A DNA stretch of 42,928 bases from Kocuria rosea (GTDB lineage Bacteria; Actinomycetota; Actinomycetes; Actinomycetales; Micrococcaceae), in assembly GCF_023715525.1 (NCBI RefSeq), contig NZ_JAMBOG010000025.1, positions 1 through 42,928 on the forward strand, in the 5' to 3' direction. Below, one piece after another: positions 31,254 through 38,856 of this stretch (position 1 is its first letter; each line of letters opens with the position of its first letter). The position numbers were made by a program, and so were the translations under genes. Below the pieces are notes generated by a model. The model was given only the letters and a program-made list of their open reading frames with translations, did no database searches and was not told the DNA's origin.

Positions 31254-32423
31254 TCAGCCCACCGGGATCGTGCCGGCGTAGTCCGTGCTGTAGCCGGTGA
31301 CCGGCTGGTGCGGGATCTCCTCCCAGCGCTCCGGGTCCTCCTCCTGGACCTCACCGGTGGCCACGCCGAGCAGCAGCTCCTTCACGGCCAGCACGTTCTG
31401 CCGGATGCTCTTGCCGCGGGCCCTCTGGCCCAGGCTGCCGTCCGAGGTGTTGCCGGAGGTCTCGAAGAAGACCACGGGGTTCGAGTGGCCCTCGGGGTTC
31501 ATCCCGCCGTGGTCCAGGCCCGTCATCATGGCCGAGACCACGCCGCCCTTGATGTCGATCTCGTAGCTGCCGCCCACCTGGTACCGGTCCATGGTGATGG
31601 ATCCGTACTTCGCGAGCTCGTCGTACACGTGCACGTGCATCTGCCGGGTGAGCACATCGTAGGCGCCGCCCCGGATCCCCGGCAGCGTGGGTCCCCCGGG
31701 GGCGAGCGAGATGCCGAGGGACAGGGTGACGTCGTCGCCCGTGCCCGCCTGCTGCTTCAGGCCCTGGTGGTGGATGTCGATGCCCCAGGCCGGGTCCACC
31801 GTCGTCCAGTACTCGTAGAAGGCCAGCGACTCGTCGGCTGCGAAGCCGGTGGGCGTCCAGTCACGGTTGAGGTCGACGCGCTGCGGCGTCCCGTCCTGCG
31901 GGGCATCCGCCACCTGGTCCCACAGCACGGTGTGACGGATGTTCGCCTCGGCGCCGTCCGGGTTGTACATCGGGATGACGTGGAAGGTGAACTTCTCGCG
32001 CAGCAGCTCGTACTCGGGGGACCCGTTGGTACCCAGGTCCCTGAGCAGGGCCAGCAGCGCGTCGGTGCCGTAGGGCTCGTTGCCGTGGATCCGGCCCTGG
32101 AGCCACACGTGCTCCTCGCCGCTGCCGACCGTCGCGACCCACAGGTCACGGCCCTGCTCGGACGTGCTCACCGTCATGCCGGCCTCGGCCAGGGTGAAGG
32201 CGTCCACGCCGTAGCGGCCGGTCCGTTCGAGCTGCTGCAGCTCCTGCACCACGTCGTCGTAGGTGAGGATGCTGGAGATGCTGGTCCTTCCCTCGGCGGA
32301 GGGGAAGTTGGCGTCGGCGGCGGGAGCCGCGGCGCCGAGGGGAAGGGCGACGGCGAGCGCCGCTTCCGCCGCAAGCAGGCGTGAGGAGCGGGACGGAGCG
32401 GGTGCGAGGTGCTGAGGGGTCAC
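31254..32423 (-). CDS. Secreted M14 family zinc carboxypeptidase
   Basis: A 389-residue protein. GTG at 32423 follows GAAGGA. The first ~35 residues are a signal peptide (LLAAEAALAVALPLGAAAP, AxA-type cleavage). Zinc ligands are His113 and Glu116 in GRIHGNE, with His218 or His219 in DIHHQG as third; Glu321 in VVFFETSGN is the catalytic Glu. VIPMYNPDGAEANIRHT and DLNRDW match the M14 fold (carboxypeptidase A type). It should remove C-terminal residues from peptides outside the cell. A CRP-like site lies ~80 bp upstream. Confidence 0.88.
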   Translation of the reverse strand: MTPQHLAPAPSRSSRLLAAEAALAVALPLGAAAPAADANFPSAEGRTSISSILTYDDVVQELQQLERTGRYGVDAFTLAEAGMTVSTSEQGRDLWVATVGSGEEHVWLQGRIHGNEPYGTDALLALLRDLGTNGSPEYELLREKFTFHVIPMYNPDGAEANIRHTVLWDQVADAPQDGTPQRVDLNRDWTPTGFAADESLAFYEYWTTVDPAWGIDIHHQGLKQQAGTGDDVTLSLGISLAPGGPTLPGIRGGAYDVLTRQMHVHVYDELAKYGSITMDRYQVGGSYEIDIKGGVVSAMMTGLDHGGMNPEGHSNPVVFFETSGNTSDGSLGQRARGKSIRQNVLAVKELLLGVATGEVQEEDPERWEEIPHQPVTGYSTDYAGTIPVG

Positions 32424-32502
32424 GGACTGGTCCTTCGGGGGGAGGAACGGGGCTGCGGCGCGGGGCCCGCCGGTGCGGGCCCGGCGCCGGAGCGGGGGTG
32501 CT

Positions 32503-32518
32503 CGTGATGCTGGTCACA
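32503..32518 (-). promoter_or_regulatory. CRP/GlxR-like binding site
   Basis: On the minus strand TGTGA-CCAGCA-TCACG matches the CRP consensus TGTGA-N6-TCACA at nine of ten defined positions. It lies 80 bp before the carboxypeptidase start and 175 bp before serA. It is better placed for the secreted carboxypeptidase, a plausible cAMP-regulated gene. Confidence 0.55.
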
Positions 32519-32678
32519 GACGCACATGCGCGTCACGCTCCCGGGGGCACGTCCCGGAAGTCCTGTCCGGCGGCACCCCGCCGGGGCGTGAGCGCTCCCG
32601 CCGCCACGGCACGTCGTGAGGTGACCCGCCCGGGCAGGGAAGCGGCGGGCGGCTTCGTCGTCCGGCGCGTCGGAGCCA

Positions 32679-32684
32679 TAGACT
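32679..32684 (+). promoter_or_regulatory. -10 box of serA, probably leaderless
   Basis: TAGACT lies 8 nt before the GTG at 32693. GGGGGA between them is too close to the start for a normal ribosome site, which favours leaderless initiation. Confidence 0.5.
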
Positions 32685-32692
32685 GGGGGACT

Positions 32693-33901
32693 GTGAAAGC
32701 ACTGCTGCTGGAGAACATCCATCCCGAGGCCGAACGCATCCTGACCGAGAAGGGGATCGAGGTCGAGACGCGCAAGGGGGCCCTGGACACCGGGGAGCTC
32801 GTCGAGGCCCTCGACGGGGTCGAACTGCTGGGCATCCGGTCCAAGACGCAGGTGACGCGTGAGGTCTTCGAGGCCCACCCGAACCTGCTGTCCGTGGGCG
32901 CCTTCTGCATCGGCACGAACCAGATCGACCTGGCGGCCGCCACCGAGCACGCCGTCACGTGCTTCAACGCCCCCTACTCCAACACCCGCAGCGTGGTCGA
33001 GCTCGCGGTCGCCGAGATCATCTCCATGGCCCGGCACCTGACGGACAAGAACAAGGCCATGCACGAGGGCGTGTGGGACAAGTCCGCCAAGGGCGCCCAC
33101 GAGGTCCGCGGCCGCACCCTCGGCATCGTGGGCTACGGCAACATCGGCTCGCAGCTGTCGGTGCTCGCCGAGACGCTGGGCATGCGCGTCTACTACTACG
33201 ACATCGTGGACCGCCTGCCGCTCGGCAACGCCCAGCGCTGCGAGACCCTCGACGAGCTGCTGGAGAAGGTCGAGACCGTCTCCCTGCACGTGGACGGCCG
33301 CACCGGCAACGACAACATGTTCGGCCGGGAGCAGTTCGAGCGGATGCGCCCCCGGTCCCTGTTCCTCAACCTGTGCCGCGGCATGGTCGTGGACTACAAC
33401 GCCCTGCGCGACGCCCTCGTCAGCGGGCACATCGCGGGGGCGTCCGTGGACGTGTTCCCCAACGAGCCGAAGTCCACCGGGGACCCGTTCAGCTCGGTGC
33501 TGCAGGGGCTGCCCAACGTCATCCTCACCCCGCACATCGGCGGCTCCACCGAGGAGGCCCAGGTGGACATCGGCCGGTTCGTGGCCGGCAAGCTCGCCTC
33601 CTTCGTGTCCTCCGGCTCCACGACCCTGTCGGTGAACATGCCGCAGGTCCAGCTCGACAGCGCCGTCAACGGCACCCGCCTGCTGCACCTGCACCGCAAC
33701 GTGCCCGGCGTGCTCGCCACCGTCAACAGCGTCCTCGGCGACCACGGCATCAACATCGACCGCCAACAGCTGTCCACCCGTGGGGACACCGGCTACCTCG
33801 TCACCGACGCCGCCAACAGCGGCAGCCCGGACATCATCCAGGAGGTCATCCGGGAGATCCTGGAGCTGCCCGAGACGATCCGGCTCAGCACCATCAACTG
33901 A
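32693..33901 (+). CDS. serA: D-3-phosphoglycerate dehydrogenase, short form with ACT domain
   Basis: A 402-residue enzyme for the first step of serine synthesis. GYGNIGSQL is the NAD loop; catalytic Arg229 (NLCRG), Glu258 (PNEPKS) and His281 (LTPHIGGST) correspond to E. coli Arg240, Glu269 and His292, all shifted by 11. Residues about 325-402 form the ACT domain (NVPGVLATVNSVLGDHGINI), the serine feedback site. The intervening ASB domain of the ~530-residue mycobacterial type is absent, so this is the E. coli-like form. GTG at 32693 is preceded by TAGACT; the longer open frame overlaps the carboxypeptidase gene and is rejected. A terminator follows. Confidence 0.92.
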   Translation: MKALLLENIHPEAERILTEKGIEVETRKGALDTGELVEALDGVELLGIRSKTQVTREVFEAHPNLLSVGAFCIGTNQIDLAAATEHAVTCFNAPYSNTRSVVELAVAEIISMARHLTDKNKAMHEGVWDKSAKGAHEVRGRTLGIVGYGNIGSQLSVLAETLGMRVYYYDIVDRLPLGNAQRCETLDELLEKVETVSLHVDGRTGNDNMFGREQFERMRPRSLFLNLCRGMVVDYNALRDALVSGHIAGASVDVFPNEPKSTGDPFSSVLQGLPNVILTPHIGGSTEEAQVDIGRFVAGKLASFVSSGSTTLSVNMPQVQLDSAVNGTRLLHLHRNVPGVLATVNSVLGDHGINIDRQQLSTRGDTGYLVTDAANSGSPDIIQEVIREILELPETIRLSTIN

Positions 33902-33915
33902 CCGGCGCGCCCGTC

Positions 33916-33956
33916 GCCACCAGCCCCCCGTCGGCCTGCCGGCGGGGGCTGGTGGC
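33916..33956 (+). terminator. Terminator of serA
   Basis: A perfect 13-bp stem (33916-33928 with 33944-33956) separating serA from the GH65 gene. The right arm touches the possible -10 box (CACAAT, 33956-33961) of the next gene. Confidence 0.8.
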
Positions 33957-33967
33957 ACAATGAGCGC

Positions 33968-36940
33968 ATGAGCGGCGTCCTGGAGCAGCCGGTGGCCCAC
34001 GGGGAGAGCACCTACGGGGCGGTCGTCCTGGCGCTCGATCCCACGGTCGAGGACAAGCACTCCCTCCTTGCGGACGCGGACGGCCGGCGCCGCCCCCGCG
34101 CCGACGTCACGGCCCTCTTCGAGCGGCTGCGCGCCGACGGCATCCTCACGGCCGTCGTCACCTCGCGCACGGACCTGCCCGCCGAGTTCGTCGCCGACGT
34201 CGTCGTCGCCGCCGACCCGCCCGAGGACGGGCCGGACGAGGCCTCCACCGGCCGCCCCCACCGGCACCCACCCTCGGCGTCCCTGGTGCTCGCGGCCCGG
34301 GAGCTGGACGTGGAGCCCGAGCACGCCGTGGTCGTGAGCGACAGCCACCGCCTGGTGCGCACCGCGGTGGACGACGGCTTCGGGCTGGTCGTCGGTCTCG
34401 GCGACGCCGACCGCCGCGGGCCGCTGCTCGCCGCGGGCGCCCACTTCGTCGTCGACGACCTCACGGCCCTCGACCTGCCCCTCGCCTCCGTCTCCGGCAC
34501 CGCGGCGTGGGCCGGCGGGTCGGGCGGGGACAGCCCGTGGAACCTCGTGCACACGTCGTTCGAGCCGCGGCACGAGGGCCTGCGCGAGTCCCTGTGCACC
34601 CTCGGCAACGGGTACATGGCGACCCGGGGCGCGGCGTGCGAGTCCCGGGCCGATCAGACGCACTACCCCGGGACCTACCTGGCGGGGGTCTACAACCGGC
34701 TGCGCACCGACGTCGACGGGTTCACCGTCGAGGACGAGCACATGGTCAACGCCCCGAACTGGACGCTGCTGCAGTACCGCGTGGGCGACGGCTACTGGTT
34801 CCGGCCCACCCGCGAGAACACCCTGGACTACCGCCAGGACCTCGACGTGCGCACCGGCGTGCTGACCCGCACCTTCCGCTTCCGGGACGACACCGGGCGC
34901 ACCACCCGGGTGAGCACCCGCCGGTTCGTCTCGCAGGAGCAGCGCCACCTGGCGGGCCAGGAGACGGTCTTCGTGGCCGAGGACTGGTCCGGGACGCTCA
35001 CCGTCCGCAGCCTGGTCGACACGGACGTCGCCAACCGCAACGTCCGGGAGTACGCGGCGCTCGCCGACCGGCACCTGGGCGCCCCCACCGTGGAGGAGCT
35101 CGGCCCCGGGACGGTGCTGGTGGACACCGTCACGAGCCAGTCGCAGGTCCACGTCGCGGTGGCGATGCGCACCCGGGTGCTGGACGACGACCTCACCCAC
35201 CGGTCCGGCACGATGACCCCGGTCGTGCCGGCCCCCGGCGTGACCGGCCACGAGCTGCGCATCAGCATGGAGGCGGGCGCGCCCGTGCGGGTAGAGAAGG
35301 TTGTCGCCCTCGCCACCTCCCGGGACCGGGCGATCTCCACCCCCGGGCTCGCCGCGGCCGGCGTCCTCGCCCGCGCCGGGACCTTCGAGGAGCTGCTCGC
35401 CGAGCACGTGGCGGCGTGGCAGGCGCTGTGGGCCGCGTTCACCGTCGCGACGAGCACGGGGGGACCCGAGGGCCTCGCCGTGAACCTCAACACCTTCCAC
35501 GTCCTGCAGTCGGTGGCCGCCGCGGGACCGGACCTGGACGCGGGCGTGCCCGCCCGGGGACTGCACGGCGAGGGCTACCGCGGGCACATCTTCTGGGACG
35601 AGATGTTCGTCTACCCCATGCTCACCCTGCGCCGGCCGGAGTGGACGCGGTCCCTGCTCGCCTACCGGTACCGGCGCCTCGGGCAGGCCCGGGCCGCCGC
35701 GCGGGCAGTGGGCCGGCCGGGTGCCATGTTCCCGTGGCAGAGCGGCAGCGACGGCCGCGAGGAGACGCCCTCGGTCCTGTTCAATCCCCGCACGGGGCGG
35801 TGGATGCCGGACAACTCCCGGCTGCAGCACCACGTGGGCCTGGCGGTCGCGCACGCCGTGTGGCAGTACTACCAGGCCACGGAGGACACCCGCTTCCTCG
35901 TGGAGCAGGGGGCGGAGCTCATGGTGGAGATCGCCCGCTTCTTCGCCGACCTCGCCGTCCACGACCCCGAGGACGACCGCTACGACATCGTCGGGGTCAT
36001 GGGCCCGGACGAGTTCCACGACGGCTACCCCGGCGCGCCCGGCAGCGGGCTGCGCAACAACGCCTACACCAACATCATGACCGCGTGGCTGCTCACCCGC
36101 GCCCTGGAGACGGTCGACCGCCTCGGGAAGGACTACGGCGGGCCCCTCTGGCAGCGCCTGGACCTGCGCGAGGACGAGCTGCTGGCCTGGAAGCGGATCC
36201 GCACCCGGCTGCGCGTGCCCTTCCTCGCCGACGGCGTCATCGCACAGTTCGAGGGCTACGACCAGCTTCCGGAGTTCTCCTGGGAGGACTACCGCGCCCG
36301 GTACGGCAACATCGGCCGGCTGGACCTGATCCTCAACGCCGAGGGGCACTCCACCAACGACTACCGGCTCTCCAAGCAGGCCGACGTCCTGATGCTCCTG
36401 TACCTGTTCTCCGACGGGGAGCTGCGCGAGCTGCTCGGGCAGCTGGGCTACGTGTTCCCCGACGACGCCGTGCGCAGCACCGTGGCCTTCTACCGCACCC
36501 GGTCGGCCCACGGCTCCACGCTGTCGAACGTGGTGCACTCCTGGGTCGAGGCCCGCCTCGACCGCCGCGGCTCCTGGTCGTTCCTCACCCGCGCCCTCAG
36601 CAGCGACCTCGTCGACGCCCAGGGGGACACCACCCGCGAGGGGATCCACCTCGCGGCGATGGCCGGGTCCGTGGACATCCTGACCCGCTGCTACACGGGC
36701 CTGGAAATCCGCGAGGACATGCTCTGGTTCCACCCGGCCATCCCCCCGGAGGTGCCCGAGGTGACCTTCTCGATCCACTACCGGGACCAGCCCGTCCAGA
36801 TCGAGCTCACCCCGGCCGCGCTGCGCCTGTACCTCGGTCCCGGCCCCGCCCGGCCCCTGCGGGTGTGGGTCAACGGCGAGGTCCACGAGCTCGCCGCCGG
36901 CCAGCTGCGCGTCTTCCCCCTGGAGGACGCGGATGCCTGA
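33968..36940 (+). CDS. Glycoside hydrolase family 65 phosphorylase fused to a degenerate HAD domain
   Basis: A 990-residue protein. Residues 20-170 resemble beta-phosphoglucomutase (HAD) but have ALDPTVED with Asp24 and no second Asp, RHPP instead of the KPxP lysine, and VSDS instead of EDS, so the domain is likely inactive. From ~185 the GH65 part begins: an N-terminal beta-sandwich, a (alpha/alpha)6 barrel (~490-870) with catalytic Glu682 in GPDEFHDGYP, RSAHGSTLS for phosphate or substrate binding, and a C-terminal beta sheet. GH65 enzymes phosphorolyse maltose, trehalose or kojibiose; acid trehalases also belong. ATG at 33968 has CACAAT 6 nt upstream. It overlaps the next gene by 8 bp. Confidence 0.88.
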   Translation: MSGVLEQPVAHGESTYGAVVLALDPTVEDKHSLLADADGRRRPRADVTALFERLRADGILTAVVTSRTDLPAEFVADVVVAADPPEDGPDEASTGRPHRHPPSASLVLAARELDVEPEHAVVVSDSHRLVRTAVDDGFGLVVGLGDADRRGPLLAAGAHFVVDDLTALDLPLASVSGTAAWAGGSGGDSPWNLVHTSFEPRHEGLRESLCTLGNGYMATRGAACESRADQTHYPGTYLAGVYNRLRTDVDGFTVEDEHMVNAPNWTLLQYRVGDGYWFRPTRENTLDYRQDLDVRTGVLTRTFRFRDDTGRTTRVSTRRFVSQEQRHLAGQETVFVAEDWSGTLTVRSLVDTDVANRNVREYAALADRHLGAPTVEELGPGTVLVDTVTSQSQVHVAVAMRTRVLDDDLTHRSGTMTPVVPAPGVTGHELRISMEAGAPVRVEKVVALATSRDRAISTPGLAAAGVLARAGTFEELLAEHVAAWQALWAAFTVATSTGGPEGLAVNLNTFHVLQSVAAAGPDLDAGVPARGLHGEGYRGHIFWDEMFVYPMLTLRRPEWTRSLLAYRYRRLGQARAAARAVGRPGAMFPWQSGSDGREETPSVLFNPRTGRWMPDNSRLQHHVGLAVAHAVWQYYQATEDTRFLVEQGAELMVEIARFFADLAVHDPEDDRYDIVGVMGPDEFHDGYPGAPGSGLRNNAYTNIMTAWLLTRALETVDRLGKDYGGPLWQRLDLREDELLAWKRIRTRLRVPFLADGVIAQFEGYDQLPEFSWEDYRARYGNIGRLDLILNAEGHSTNDYRLSKQADVLMLLYLFSDGELRELLGQLGYVFPDDAVRSTVAFYRTRSAHGSTLSNVVHSWVEARLDRRGSWSFLTRALSSDLVDAQGDTTREGIHLAAMAGSVDILTRCYTGLEIREDMLWFHPAIPPEVPEVTFSIHYRDQPVQIELTPAALRLYLGPGPARPLRVWVNGEVHELAAGQLRVFPLEDADA

Positions 36941-37769
36941 GCCCACGACGCCCCTCATCGGGCCCGCGGCCGGTGCGGCCCTGCACGTGATGAGCTACAA
37001 CATCCGCTTCGACCACGGCACCGCCGGGCCCGGGCACCCCGACCACTGGCCGGCCCGCGCGCCCCTCCTGGGCCGGCTGCTGCGTCTCGAGCAGCCCACC
37101 CTGCTCGGCGTCCAGGAGGCCCTGCACCACCAGCTGCCGGTCCTGCTGCGGGCGCTGCCGGCCGGGTACGCCATGGTGGGCTACGGCCGCACCGGCGGCA
37201 GCACGGGCGAGCACTCCCCGATCGTCTACGACGCCCGGCGCCTGGAGCTGCTGGAGTGGAACCAGTTCTGGCTCTCCGGCACCCCCGAGCTCATCGGCTC
37301 GGTCACGTGGGGCAACGACGTGCCCCGGATCGTCACGTGGGGCCGGTTCCGCGACCGCTCCGCCGGGGCCGAGCTGGTGCTCGTCAACACCCACTTCGAC
37401 CACGACTCCCAGCTCGCCCGGGACCGCAGCGCCACCGCCGTCGTCGAGCTGGTGCGCAGCTTCCGCCCGCGCACCCCCACCGTGGTCACGGGGGACTTCA
37501 ACGCCGACGCCGGGGGCTCCGGGGCCTACGCGACGCTCGTGGGCTCCGGGGTCCTGGCGGACACCTGGGAGACGACCGAGCGCCGGCTCACCCCGCCGTG
37601 GGGCACGTTCCCGGACTATGCGCCCCCCGTCCTGGACGGGAGGCGCATCGACTGGGTGCTGGCCGGCCCGGGGGTCCGGGTGCTCCGGGCCGGGATCAAC
37701 CCGGCGTGCTTCGACGGGCGCTGGCCCAGCGACCACGCCCCCGTGCAGGCCCTGGTCGCCCTCGGCTGA
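36933..37769 (+). CDS. Endonuclease/exonuclease/phosphatase family protein (first copy)
   Basis: A 278-residue metal-dependent phosphodiesterase. HVMSYNIRFD holds the metal-binding Asn, LLGVQEALHHQ the catalytic Glu, TGDFNAD the Asp/Asn pair and SDHAPV the catalytic Asp-His. No signal peptide. Its ATG overlaps the last 8 bp of the GH65 gene, so the two are translated together; sphingomyelinase-, DNase-I- or sugar-phosphatase-like activity is possible, and the context hints at sugar-phosphate chemistry. An insertion sequence now follows 8 bp after its stop. Confidence 0.86.
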   Translation: MPEPTTPLIGPAAGAALHVMSYNIRFDHGTAGPGHPDHWPARAPLLGRLLRLEQPTLLGVQEALHHQLPVLLRALPAGYAMVGYGRTGGSTGEHSPIVYDARRLELLEWNQFWLSGTPELIGSVTWGNDVPRIVTWGRFRDRSAGAELVLVNTHFDHDSQLARDRSATAVVELVRSFRPRTPTVVTGDFNADAGGSGAYATLVGSGVLADTWETTERRLTPPWGTFPDYAPPVLDGRRIDWVLAGPGVRVLRAGINPACFDGRWPSDHAPVQALVALG

Positions 37770-37771
37770 GG

Positions 37772-37777
37772 CCTAGC
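37772..37777. repeat. Target site duplication, left copy (CCTAGC)
   Basis: The hexamer directly before the IS left end is repeated exactly at 38851-38856. Confidence 0.85.
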
Positions 37778-38850
37778 TGTACTGACCCACCAGGTTGTTG
37801 ATGACAGGAGAGACCTCCGGGTCGAGTGTGGAGTTGTCTAGATTCCGGCCCGACCACGGAGGTCTCCCATGTCCCACGCTAACGCCCGACTCACCCCGGC
37901 GGGACGGCGCATCCTGATCGATCGCATCACGACCGGGCGCCCGGTGGCGCACGTAGCCGCCGAGATGGGGATCTCGGCCACCACGGCCTGGCGGTGGTGG
38001 CGCCGATGGCAGCAGGAGGGCCCGGCCGGGCTGCTCGACCGGTCCTCCCGCCCGCGCACGTGCCCACACCGCACCCACCCGTGTGTCGAGACGAGGATCC
38101 GCATCACCCGCTTCCTCACCCACCGTGGCCCGCTGGTCATCGCCCGGGCCACCGGGGTGCCGGCGGCCACGGTGGGCCGGGTCCTGGCCCGCTACGCCAC
38201 CGCGCCGCTGTCGGCGGTGGATCCGCTCACCGGCACGGTGATCCGCACCAGCCGGGCCACGTCCCGGCGTTATGAGCACCCTCACCCGGGGTCATTGGTG
38301 CATCTGGATGTGAAGAAGCTCGGCCGGATCCCCGACGGCGGTGGCTGGCGATCCGATCCGGCCCAGAGCCGCCCCCTGCACCGCACCAGCCACGACAGGC
38401 TCGGCTACGACTTCGTGCACACCGCCATCGACGACCACTCCCGCCTGGCCTACGCCGAGATCCATGCCGACGAGAAGGGCGCGACCTGCGCGGGATTCCT
38501 CACCCGGGCCGCGGCTTACTTCGCCGACCACGGCATTCCCAGAATCGAGCGGGTGCTCACCGACAACGCGTTCGGTTACCGCAAGTCCACGGCATTCCGC
38601 ACCGCGGTGGCGGCCTTGGGCGCGCGACAAAAGTTCATCAAACCGCACTGCCCGTGGACCAACGGCAAGGCCGAACGCCTCAACCGCACCTTGACTACCG
38701 AATGGGCCTACGCCCGCCCCTACACCAGCAACGACGAACGCTCCCGGGCCTTGCCGCAATGGCTGAAGTACTACAACCTGGACAGACCCCACACCGGCAT
38801 CGGCGGCCTGTACCCGATCCAGCGCATCACCAACGCTGCGAGTCAGGACA
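37778..38850 (+). mobile_element. Insertion sequence, IS481 family, 1073 bp, apparently intact
   Basis: Ends begin TGT and end ACA. The terminal 26 nt of both ends match at 19 positions as inverted repeats (TGTACTGAC at left, TGTCCTGAC at right). Flanks carry the 6-bp duplication CCTAGC. One DDE transposase gene fills it. It inserted between two convergent genes that were 3 bp apart and broke neither. Confidence 0.9.
37810..37866 (+). promoter_or_regulatory. IS-internal hairpin enclosing a -10 box and covering the transposase ribosome site
   Basis: 37810-37819 pairs perfectly with 37857-37866 (10 bp), which contains the CGGAGG ribosome site. A further 5 bp (37820-37824 with 37851-37855) pair above a single bulge. 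The 26-nt loop carries TAGATT (37839-37844), a likely -10 box. Transcripts starting inside the loop would lack the left arm and be translatable; read-through RNA from flanking DNA would fold and hide the site. Confidence 0.6.
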
Positions 38851-38855
38851 CCTAG
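37869..38855 (+). CDS. IS481 family transposase
   Basis: A 328-residue transposase. Residues 1-130 hold a helix-turn-helix (VAHVAAEMGISATTAWRWWR) and a second DNA-binding part; the rve integrase core follows with Asp147 (LVHLDVKKLG), Asp232 (VLTDNAFGY) and Glu269 (NGKAERLN). ATG at 37869 follows CGGAGG. Its TAG stop (38853-38855) lies beyond the IS end, in the target duplication. No frameshift is seen, so the element could be active. Confidence 0.92.
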   Translation: MSHANARLTPAGRRILIDRITTGRPVAHVAAEMGISATTAWRWWRRWQQEGPAGLLDRSSRPRTCPHRTHPCVETRIRITRFLTHRGPLVIARATGVPAATVGRVLARYATAPLSAVDPLTGTVIRTSRATSRRYEHPHPGSLVHLDVKKLGRIPDGGGWRSDPAQSRPLHRTSHDRLGYDFVHTAIDDHSRLAYAEIHADEKGATCAGFLTRAAAYFADHGIPRIERVLTDNAFGYRKSTAFRTAVAALGARQKFIKPHCPWTNGKAERLNRTLTTEWAYARPYTSNDERSRALPQWLKYYNLDRPHTGIGGLYPIQRITNAASQDT

Positions 38856-38856
38856 C
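38851..38856. repeat. Target site duplication, right copy (CCTAGC)
   Basis: Identical to 37772-37777. It holds the stop codons of the transposase (TAG, plus) and of the CapA-like gene (TAG, minus). Confidence 0.85.

Noticed and set aside
32420-36958. A 1512-codon open frame on the minus strand
   Set aside because: It lies antisense to serA and GH65, which have complete catalytic motifs. Its composition is that of a codon-position shadow.
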